This document shows, one piece after another, positions 5,698-11,177 of a stretch of 11,177 nucleotides of DNA (within the stretch, counting starts at the first letter, position 1; the number at the start of each line of letters is the position of its first letter). Both the position numbers and the translations under genes were made by a program. The notes below the pieces were generated by a model. It saw only the letters and a program-made list of their open reading frames with translations, made no database searches and had not been told where the DNA came from. Source of the stretch: Helicobacteraceae bacterium (GTDB lineage: Bacteria > Campylobacterota > Campylobacteria > Campylobacterales > Sulfurimonadaceae); assembly GCA_024635885.1 (NCBI GenBank), contig JAGXIA010000027.1, positions 1 to 11,177 on the forward strand. The letters run 5' to 3'.

Positions 5698-6593
5698 AAC
5701 TTGCCGTAGGTGTTTTTGTATTGGCACTTTTTATTGCCGTTTCTATGTCTTTATTTTTTTTACTTAAAGAGAAAGGTACTTTTGAGACGAGATACAGTTA
5801 TCATTTTTCAACAGAGAGTGCAAGTTCATTCAATGTGGGAATGCCTCTAAAAATTTCCGGTTTTGCCATTGGAGTTATAGATGACATAGCCCTCAAAGAT
5901 GACGGAACGGTATATATGACATTTTCTGTAAGTGAAGCCAATAAAAAATGGTTACGCCAAGACAGTGTTTTAATGCTAAATAAACCTCTTATAGGTTCAC
6001 CGCACATAGAGCTTTACTCTGCTATAGGAAATGAACCGCTTGCTCCAGGAGAAACCCTGAGTATAGTTTTAAGTGATGATATAAATGACATGATTTCAAA
6101 ACTTGAGCCAGCTGTAAATAAAATGATTAATATCATAAACTCTATAGATTCAATAACTTCTTATATAGCAAGGGACGATTCTGAGCTGATGCTGACACTC
6201 AAAAATATTGAGAAACTGACTTCTAACTTGGCTAACAATAAATCTTTACTAACCAGTATTACCGGAGATACTAACTCTACGCAAAGTTTAATAAATTCAC
6301 TCAATGAAACAGCCAGAATAATGAAAGATATAAGTAAGATAACATCTTCACTTGATTCTGATATTGTTGATCCTTCATCATCAGTCCTAAAAGAACTAGA
6401 TGCCATTATGAAAGATGTAAAACAAAAACTTGATGCTTTAGATGCAAGCGTAAAAGCTGTCGGAACTTATGACACAGAGATTCTTGACCTGAAAGAACAG
6501 ATTTCTGCAGGCTTACAAAAATCAAACCAGATTATGGATAAGGTTGATTCCTTAATGCAAGATGAAAAAATTTCGGAGGTGAAACTGCCATGA
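5679..6593 (+). CDS. mlaD: MlaD-like MCE-domain lipid transfer protein
   Basis: A 304-residue protein anchored in the inner membrane by one N-terminal helix (about 8-29) with the rest in the periplasm. An MCE domain spans about 35-112, with the characteristic GMPLKISGFAIGVIDDI and PLIGSPHIELY strands; MCE domains form hexameric rings carrying lipid between membranes. The region about 130-300 is long, helical and rich in heptad-like Leu/Ile/Met repeats (SKLEPAVNKMINIINSID, LDAIMKDVKQKLDALDA), probably a coiled-coil barrel extension as in longer MCE proteins. ATG 5679 has an AAGGAAG site 3 bases upstream (5669-5675) and overlaps the ATPase-like gene; ATG 5694 is a second possible start. Its own stop overlaps the next start (ATGA), so translation is coupled. 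Confidence 0.9.
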   Translation: MPYSKMKLAVGVFVLALFIAVSMSLFFLLKEKGTFETRYSYHFSTESASSFNVGMPLKISGFAIGVIDDIALKDDGTVYMTFSVSEANKKWLRQDSVLMLNKPLIGSPHIELYSAIGNEPLAPGETLSIVLSDDINDMISKLEPAVNKMINIINSIDSITSYIARDDSELMLTLKNIEKLTSNLANNKSLLTSITGDTNSTQSLINSLNETARIMKDISKITSSLDSDIVDPSSSVLKELDAIMKDVKQKLDALDASVKAVGTYDTEILDLKEQISAGLQKSNQIMDKVDSLMQDEKISEVKLP

Positions 6594-7246
6594 AAAAAAT
6601 ATTTATTTACTTTAGTTTATCCTTGTTTTTTGTAGGATGCTCTTTTAAGACGCCTCCAAATCAATGGCAATACAATAGCACGAATGCTTTTGAAGCTTAT
6701 AAACAAGATTTTTTAAGCTCTAATGATGCTGCAGCTAAAAACGATTTCAATCGGGCAACAAAACATGCAAAAGTCAGTTCCGACCTTAGAACTCTCTCAC
6801 GTATATACTTAGGAGAGTGTGCCTTGCACATTTCCGTTGGACAAGAAGATGAATGTAAAAAATTTAAAGATATAAAAGATGTTGTCAATGATCCATTTTT
6901 AAATGCCTATTATAGTTTTATAACATACCAGTTAAAAAAAGAACAAATCCCGCTACTTCCACAAATCTATCAAGACTTTGTTGGGCATGTGGAAAACTTA
7001 GAGTATGAAGAAGCAAATGAGGCTATTTTAAAAATGGACGAAGTAACATCTCAACTTCTAGCCGCCTCACTATTAAAAGAAAACCTAAATAATGAGACTA
7101 GAAATAAAATGATAGAAGTGAGCTCTTTTCATGGCTATAAAAAAGCTCTGATATTCTGGCTAAACGAAACAAAGAACAGTACTCTTGATGAAAATAAAAA
7201 AGCAGAAATATCAAAAAAAATCTCTATACTAAACTCTAAAGATTAA
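6590..7246 (+). CDS. Lipoprotein of the Mla-type operon
   Basis: A 218-residue predicted lipoprotein: signal peptide MKKIFIYFSLSLFFVG followed by Cys17, a reasonable lipobox (FVGC). The ATG overlaps the mlaD stop as ATGA and has a GGAGG site in the end of mlaD, so the two are strictly coupled. The mature part is almost entirely helical, with Cys77 and Cys89 close enough to form a disulfide in the periplasm. No enzyme motif is visible. Lipoproteins in this position accompany Iam/Mla-type clusters in Campylobacterota, which suggests a periplasmic or outer-membrane partner of the MCE protein, perhaps filling the place of MlaA or MlaC. That role is inferred from position only. Confidence 0.78.
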   Translation: MKKIFIYFSLSLFFVGCSFKTPPNQWQYNSTNAFEAYKQDFLSSNDAAAKNDFNRATKHAKVSSDLRTLSRIYLGECALHISVGQEDECKKFKDIKDVVNDPFLNAYYSFITYQLKKEQIPLLPQIYQDFVGHVENLEYEEANEAILKMDEVTSQLLAASLLKENLNNETRNKMIEVSSFHGYKKALIFWLNETKNSTLDENKKAEISKKISILNSKD

Positions 7247-7259
7247 GGAAAATTAGTTT

Positions 7260-7382
7260 ATGAACGAAAATATTGAACAAGCATCAAGCGGTGGAGATAT
7301 GCTTATATGGATAGTAACATTTGGTATACTGGTCATTATAGTTGCTTATTTGGCTTACATAAATAAAGATATTGAGAGATAA
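7260..7382 (+). CDS. 40-residue single-span membrane protein
   Basis: ATG 7260 opens a 40-codon frame (MNENIEQASSGGDMLIWIVT, then FGILVIIVAYLAYINKDIER) ending in TAA. An AAGGAA site overlaps the stop of the lipoprotein gene, 9 bases before the ATG. A polar, acidic N-terminus is followed by a continuous hydrophobic helix (about 14-34) and a charged C-terminus (NKDIER), so it is most likely a one-pass inner membrane protein. The good ribosome site, the 13-base gap to the preceding gene and the clear membrane helix support a real gene. It would be the last gene of the Mla-type operon and could be a small accessory subunit. No family is recognised. Confidence 0.62.
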   Translation: MNENIEQASSGGDMLIWIVTFGILVIIVAYLAYINKDIER

Positions 7383-7384
7383 AA

Positions 7385-7400
7385 CCCAAGCAAGGTTGGG
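7385..7400 (+). terminator. Weak hairpin at the end of the Mla-type operon
   Basis: CCCAA-GCAAGG-TTGGG forms a 5-base-pair stem starting 2 bases after the stop of the small membrane protein. No T run follows, so intrinsic termination would be poor. It is listed because it marks the operon end and a new promoter follows. Confidence 0.3.
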
Positions 7401-7514
7401 ATAAAGTAATATATAATCTCATCCGGTCAAACAAGAGTCTATATATGGAGAATCGTAAGCAAATTTTATACTTAAATAGTTACAAAAGTGTTAATATATT
7501 TTAATAATCATGGG

Positions 7515-7520
7515 TATAAT
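7515..7520 (+). promoter_or_regulatory. Probable -10 box of the chorismate mutase gene
   Basis: A perfect TATAAT 23 bases before ATG 7543. Transcription would start near 7527, after the in-frame ATG at 7510, which is why I reject 7510 as the start. An A/T-rich stretch precedes it (7460-7510) and no -35 box is obvious. Confidence 0.5.
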
Positions 7521-7542
7521 AACTTATAAAAAAGGACTGATA

Positions 7543-7836
7543 ATGAAAAAATGCAACTCACTGGAAGAAGTACGAACAGAAATAGATTTAGTAGATGACC
7601 AACTTGTTGATTTAATTGCCCAAAGAAGCCACTTAGTTAAGCAGGCTGCTTCATTTAAAAATAGTATGGAAGAGGTAAAGGCAGACAAGAGAGTTGAGTT
7701 TATTCTTCAAAAAGTCAGACATGATGCTATAAAAAAAGGAATATCTCCAAATATGATTTCTGATCTATTTACAATTATGATAGATGAAATGGTTGAAACA
7801 GAGATTTCAGAGTTTAGAAATGACAGTAAATTTTAA
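7543..7836 (+). CDS. Chorismate mutase, AroQ class (PchB-like)
   Basis: A 97-residue all-helical protein of the AroQ fold, converting chorismate to prephenate (Phe/Tyr synthesis), or, in its PchB branch, isochorismate to salicylate plus pyruvate. Active-site basic residues are present in order: Arg11 (EEVRTEID), Arg28 and Lys39 (QRSHLVKQAASFK), and Arg50 (ADKRVEFIL). The RSHLVKQAASFK and KRVEFILQKVR patterns look closer to PchB-type proteins than to the mutase domain of E. coli PheA, so the exact reaction is uncertain; mutase is the safer call. ATG 7543 has AAAGGA 6 bases upstream; the ATG at 7510 lies before the -10 box. It is followed after 8 bases by the first rhodanese gene. Confidence 0.82.
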   Translation: MKKCNSLEEVRTEIDLVDDQLVDLIAQRSHLVKQAASFKNSMEEVKADKRVEFILQKVRHDAIKKGISPNMISDLFTIMIDEMVETEISEFRNDSKF

Positions 7837-7844
7837 AGTCTAAA

Positions 7845-8714
7845 ATGAAATATATTATATTAGCAATCATTACTTACATAAACTTAGTTGCATTTGATGC
7901 ATTTATAACTCCGGACGAACTTAAAAACTCTCTGAACAATAAAGACTTAATTATTCTGGACGTAGATACAAAAGAGATTTATAAAGCTGGCCATATCAAA
8001 AATGCTATACATGTAGATGTGTCTGACTTTACAGATATACAGAACCCATTGCTTATGGCTACAAGTGAAAAAAGGGAATATGAGCTGAGCAAGTTAGGTA
8101 TAAATTCTAACTCTTATGTGGTTATATATTCACATAACACTGAGCATTCTGTTTTAAATTCAAGCTTCTTAGCTTTAGTCTTAATTCAAGGCGGTTTTGA
8201 GAGTGTAAGTATACTTAACGGTGGTTATATGGCCTGGATATTTGAATACGAATTTCTTGTCTCTTCTGAGTCCTACTATCCTCAAAATGATGGAAATATA
8301 AAACTAAATGACAAAAATTTCATAGTTGATTTAGATTATATAAAAAACAATATCTCCAAACTAGTCATACTCGATGCCAGGTCAACTATGGAGTATTTCG
8401 GAGTTGAAAAGTCTCAAGGTATTAAAGCAGTTGGTCATATTTCAAAAGCTAGAAGCAGCTACTATAAAGATAAATTTTTAAAAGATGGCACACTAAGAGA
8501 TAAACAAGAAATTGAACAAATCTATATAAATGGTCATGAACTGCAACACAAAGATGAGATTGTCGTATATGCGAACACCATTTTTTCTGCATCAATGGAA
8601 TGGTATATACTCTATAAATATTTAAACTTTAAAAATACAATGATTTATGAAAAATCTTTTATGCAGTGGGGTAATTTAGAAGATTCTTCTGTAACTAGAT
8701 TCAAGTGGGAATAA
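7845..8714 (+). CDS. Secreted double-rhodanese protein without catalytic cysteine
   Basis: A 289-residue protein with a hydrophobic N-terminus (1-16, likely signal peptide or anchor) and two rhodanese domains. Domain one is about 20-140 (ITPDELKNSL, LIILDVDTKEIYKAGHIKNA, VSILNGGYMAW); domain two is about 160-289 (LVILDARSTMEYFG, GHISKA, MQWGN). The active loop that should begin with cysteine reads YSHNTEHS in domain one and YANTIFSA in domain two. Ala243 occupies the cysteine place and the glycines of the loop are gone as well, so sulfur transfer by the usual mechanism is impossible. The fold is otherwise intact, which suggests a binding or partner role. It begins 8 bases after the chorismate mutase gene with no good ribosome site, so it is likely coupled. 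It is a clear tandem paralogue of the next gene. Confidence 0.85.
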   Translation: MKYIILAIITYINLVAFDAFITPDELKNSLNNKDLIILDVDTKEIYKAGHIKNAIHVDVSDFTDIQNPLLMATSEKREYELSKLGINSNSYVVIYSHNTEHSVLNSSFLALVLIQGGFESVSILNGGYMAWIFEYEFLVSSESYYPQNDGNIKLNDKNFIVDLDYIKNNISKLVILDARSTMEYFGVEKSQGIKAVGHISKARSSYYKDKFLKDGTLRDKQEIEQIYINGHELQHKDEIVVYANTIFSASMEWYILYKYLNFKNTMIYEKSFMQWGNLEDSSVTRFKWE

Positions 8715-8771
8715 ACGAACTAGCTGATTATTTATTACACAATTATTACGCTCAAGATAAAAATACTCTGC

Positions 8772-8777
8772 TACAAT
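8772..8777 (+). promoter_or_regulatory. Possible -10 box of the second rhodanese gene
   Basis: TACAAT lies 31 bases before the ATG at 8808, within the 93-base gap after the first rhodanese gene. An AAAAGGA ribosome site (8796-8802) follows. It suggests that the active rhodanese and the iron-sulfur protein can be expressed separately from the chorismate mutase and inactive rhodanese. Confidence 0.4.
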
Positions 8778-8807
8778 AAAAAAGATTTAAAAACTAAAAG
8801 GAACAAC

Positions 8808-9686
8808 ATGAAAACTCTCATTTTAATATTAATAAGTTCATTATGTCTGGCTGCATCCAGTGGCTTTGTTACTCCCAAAGAGCTAAAGGCTCAACTGGCA
8901 AACAAGAATCTGATTATTATTGATGTAACAGATAAAGAAACTTATGATTTAGGTCATTTGCCAAATGCTGTTCTTGCGAATGTTGGAGACTTCAGGAAAA
9001 AAGTCCAAAAATATCAACTCATGAAATCTTCTTCTGAAATTGAAGCTATTGCTCGTTCCCTTGGAATTAACAATGACTCTGAAATTGTTATTTATGGACA
9101 TGGTAAGGAAAAAGAACTGCTTAAATCCAGCTATATTGCTCTTGCACTTATTGTAAATGGAGCCAAAAATGTTTCTCTTTTAAATGGTCAGTATGAAGAT
9201 TTGTATTATGACTATAATACATCAACAGAATCTCCAAAAATCAAAGCAGGTAATTTTACAGCTAAGTTTAATCCTGATATCCTAATTGATTTAGAGTATG
9301 TTAGATCACATATTGGTACTACTCCTATGTTAGATTCCAGACCTTCTAGGTTTTATTATGCAACAGCACAATCAAGCGGAGTTGAAAGATTAGGACATAT
9401 ATCTAAAGCAATGTCTAGTTTCTGGAAAGATAAATTTAATGAAAATAATAAATTACGTTCTAAAGAAGATTTAAATGCGATCTTTGTTCAGGGTTTTGAG
9501 CTTGAAAAAGATAAAGAGCTTATACTTTATTGTACTGGTGGCTTAGAAGCTTCAATGAACTGGTATATAGCCTATCAAAACATGGGCTTTAAAAAAGCAA
9601 AAATATATGATGCTTCAATGAGAGAATGGGGAAACAGAAACGATACTCCAATAACAAAATTTAAATGGGAAACATTTAATAAATAG
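8808..9686 (+). CDS. Secreted thiosulfate/3-mercaptopyruvate sulfurtransferase (double rhodanese)
   Basis: A 292-residue protein with a Sec signal peptide (MKTLILILISSLCLAASS) and two rhodanese domains, thus periplasmic. The N-terminal domain (about 20-135: VTPKELKAQL, LIIIDVTDKETYDLGHLPNA) is inactive (loop YGHGKEKE), as is usual for two-domain sulfurtransferases. The C-terminal domain (about 158-292) keeps the catalytic Cys242 in YCTGGLEAS, a C-x-x-G-x-x-A loop as in the TST/MST family. Donor preference cannot be read with certainty from this loop. The expected role is moving sulfane sulfur in the periplasm. A strong AAAAGGA site precedes the ATG. It lies between its inactive paralogue and a membrane iron-sulfur protein. 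Confidence 0.9.
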   Translation: MKTLILILISSLCLAASSGFVTPKELKAQLANKNLIIIDVTDKETYDLGHLPNAVLANVGDFRKKVQKYQLMKSSSEIEAIARSLGINNDSEIVIYGHGKEKELLKSSYIALALIVNGAKNVSLLNGQYEDLYYDYNTSTESPKIKAGNFTAKFNPDILIDLEYVRSHIGTTPMLDSRPSRFYYATAQSSGVERLGHISKAMSSFWKDKFNENNKLRSKEDLNAIFVQGFELEKDKELILYCTGGLEASMNWYIAYQNMGFKKAKIYDASMREWGNRNDTPITKFKWETFNK

Positions 9687-9703
9687 ACTTCTCTGAGGAG
9701 TCT
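9685..9703 (+). repeat. Intercistronic hairpin at the rhodanese stop codon
   Basis: AGACTTC-TCTGA-GGAGTCT can form a 7-base-pair stem (one G-U pair) with a 5-base loop and includes the last two bases of the TAG stop codon. No T run follows, so it is more likely an RNA-processing or stabilising element, or an attenuator before the membrane protein gene, than a full terminator. Confidence 0.35.
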
Positions 9704-9717
9704 AACAAAGAAGCAGA

Positions 9718-11177
9718 ATGAACAACTTAGCTGTCAACTTTTTAAAGGTAGTATCTCTTCTCGTCTTTATATCATTAATACCGATACTATTTCTATACGA
9801 TAGATCAACTGCTCTTGTATGGACCGTTCTCCTCCCTATTCTTCCACTGTCATTTATTACAGTTGGTTATTCTAATTGGAGGAATATGTGTCCACTGGCA
9901 TTTTTTTCAAAAATTTCACAACAATTAACTTGGATACAAAAAAGAAAAGTACCAAATTGGTTTGAAAATAATTTTTACTTTTTTCAGTATTTTTTACTTT
10001 TTTTAGCATTTGGCGCTAGACTAGTATTGCTAAACTATGATAGTGTGTATTTAGCTTTTTTTCTTATTTCTGTAATTTTATCTGCATTCATGACTAATCT
10101 ATTTTTTACAGGAAAAAGTTGGTGCAATTTTCTGTGCCCAGTCGGTATAGTAGAAAAGATTTACTGTGGTTCAGATGCACATCAATACAATACTAATTCT
10201 GCATGTTCAACATGTAGTGCTTGCAAGAGTGATTGTCCAGATATTGATATGGAAAGTAATTACTGGAAAGAGTCTGCAAACGAACAAAAGAAAGTTGTAT
10301 TTTACTCTTTTACAGGTTTAGTCCTTGGTTTTTATCTATATTTCTATTTACAATCAGGGTCTTTTTCTTACTATTTTAGCGGTGATTGGGTTCACAACAA
10401 TATTACTCTTCTTTCAAGCGGTTTTTTCTTTGCACCTTTTATCCCAATAATTTTGGCTGTACCTATTACATTAATAGTATTTTCTGTAATTAGCTTTTAT
10501 CTGTTTAAAGGACTGGAAGTATTTTTGTGGCAATACAAAGTATTTAACAATGTAACTTATTCAACTCTTCTACACAGGGTAAAGATAATAGCAGCATTTA
10601 TTGCTTTTAATATTTTCTATATATTTGCAGGAGCACCTACATATTTAGACTATCCTGTTGCTTATGCAATGTTTTATTTTTTAATTGTTGCTATGTCTGC
10701 TGTCATTTTACATAGGGAATTTTTTAGAGAAGAGAGCTTCTTTATACAAGAAAGATTTGCTCTTAGAATGATACAAAAATGGGATTCAAGCAAACCTATC
10801 CCAACTAATTTAAAAGAGATTTATTATACATATGCCAATAAAAACAAGAATAAAAGGCAACAACTAATTACATATAGAGAAACAATACACGACTTGATGA
10901 AAGAAGGTATTTTACGTGATGACAGTATGGGTGTGCTTGAAAAGCTTAGAAGTCAAATGGGGATATCTCATAAAGACCACTTAAATGTAATCAGAGATAT
11001 AAAACTTAAAAATGAATATTTATTTGATGAAGACATTGAAAAATCAAGTGAAAGAAGACACCAGAGAAACAGTTACAAAAAAATGATAGCAGATGCCCTA
11101 GAGGAACACAGAGAACTCAACAGTATCTATATTAAATCATTACAAAAACAATTTTGTATATCAGATCAGGTGCATAA
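9718..11177 (+). CDS. NapH-like 4Fe-4S membrane protein with repeat-bearing C-terminus (runs off window)
   Basis: The frame from ATG 9718 is open to the window end (486 complete codons, no stop). About eight membrane helices are visible (roughly 7-27, 33-52, 87-104, 111-130, 194-212, 237-262, 287-305, 313-331). Between helices four and five lie WCNFLCP (Cys136, Cys140), Cys150 and one full ferredoxin motif C-x2-C-x2-C-x3-CP (Cys163, 166, 169, 173). This is the NapH/NosR/CcoG style of membrane-bound iron-sulfur electron carrier. An earlier NMCPLA (Cys58) looks like a second C-x3-CP site that lost its first cysteine (Trp54). Residues 335-486 are soluble, charged and contain two related repeats (386-421 and 453-486), unlike classical NapH. 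The ribosome site is weak (AAAGAAG). It follows the active rhodanese by 31 bases, suggesting a joint redox or sulfur role, which is inference. Confidence 0.8.
   Translation, partial: MNNLAVNFLKVVSLLVFISLIPILFLYDRSTALVWTVLLPILPLSFITVGYSNWRNMCPLAFFSKISQQLTWIQKRKVPNWFENNFYFFQYFLLFLAFGARLVLLNYDSVYLAFFLISVILSAFMTNLFFTGKSWCNFLCPVGIVEKIYCGSDAHQYNTNSACSTCSACKSDCPDIDMESNYWKESANEQKKVVFYSFTGLVLGFYLYFYLQSGSFSYYFSGDWVHNNITLLSSGFFFAPFIPIILAVPITLIVFSVISFYLFKGLEVFLWQYKVFNNVTYSTLLHRVKIIAAFIAFNIFYIFAGAPTYLDYPVAYAMFYFLIVAMSAVILHREFFREESFFIQERFALRMIQKWDSSKPIPTNLKEIYYTYANKNKNKRQQLITYRETIHDLMKEGILRDDSMGVLEKLRSQMGISHKDHLNVIRDIKLKNEYLFDEDIEKSSERRHQRNSYKKMIADALEEHRELNSIYIKSLQKQFCISDQVH

Noticed and set aside
6983..6996. 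GGCATGTGGAAA in the lipoprotein gene, identical to one arm of the palindrome at 4295-4320
   Set aside because: A 12-base match inside coding sequence without the inverted partner arm; most likely coincidence.
7510..7542. ATG start giving 11 extra residues for the chorismate mutase
   Set aside because: It lies upstream of the TATAAT box at 7515-7520 and has no ribosome site; ATG 7543 has AAAGGA at the right distance.
1..11177. CRISPR array, tRNA, insertion sequence or prophage signals
   Set aside because: No regularly spaced direct repeats, tRNA-like sequence, transposase, integrase or terminal repeats were seen on reading either strand by eye.

Overview
The window reads as ordinary chromosome from an AT-rich member of the Campylobacterota (a Sulfurimonas-like epsilonproteobacterium). 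This is inferred from gene content and style: an NrfJ-like periplasmic OB-fold protein, CvfB, an IamB/IamA-type lipid-transport cluster in the order permease, ATPase position, MCE protein, lipoprotein, periplasmic double-rhodanese proteins, a NapH-like iron-sulfur membrane protein, AAGGA ribosome sites and isolated TATAAT -10 boxes without clear -35 boxes. No tRNA, rRNA, CRISPR array, insertion sequence or attachment site was seen, and no gene-free stretch exceeds about 160 bases.

Layout. Bases 1-997 are on the minus strand: the start of alanine dehydrogenase (cut by the window edge) and a secreted protein with two OB-fold-like domains. A 158-base divergent region follows. Everything after it is on the plus strand: a pirin (1156-1860), the RNA-binding protein CvfB with a small GTG-started protein behind it (1973-3030), and a stand-alone tryptophan synthase beta chain (3068-4285) bounded by two strong inverted repeats, one over its ribosome site and one just after its stop.

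Bases 4457-7382 form a tight Mla/Iam-type operon: MlaE-like permease, an ABC-ATPase-like protein that has lost its nucleotide-binding motifs, MlaD-like MCE protein, lipoprotein, and a 40-residue single-span membrane protein too short for most gene callers. The permease and MCE protein should shuttle phospholipid between the membranes, but the local ATPase cannot work as a normal ATPase. It is either a remnant, with the true motor elsewhere, or a repurposed subunit.

Bases 7543-11177 hold a chorismate mutase (AroQ/PchB fold), two tandem secreted double-rhodanese paralogues, and a large membrane iron-sulfur protein running off the right edge. The first rhodanese has lost its catalytic cysteine; the second keeps it in the C-terminal domain. 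The iron-sulfur protein carries an unusual cytoplasmic C-terminal region containing two related repeats. I infer a link to periplasmic sulfur or redox chemistry from the neighbourhood only.

The best candidates for something undescribed are the Walker-less ATPase in an otherwise intact Mla cluster, the active/inactive rhodanese pair next to the repeat-tailed NapH-like protein, and the inverted repeat that covers the trpB ribosome site.
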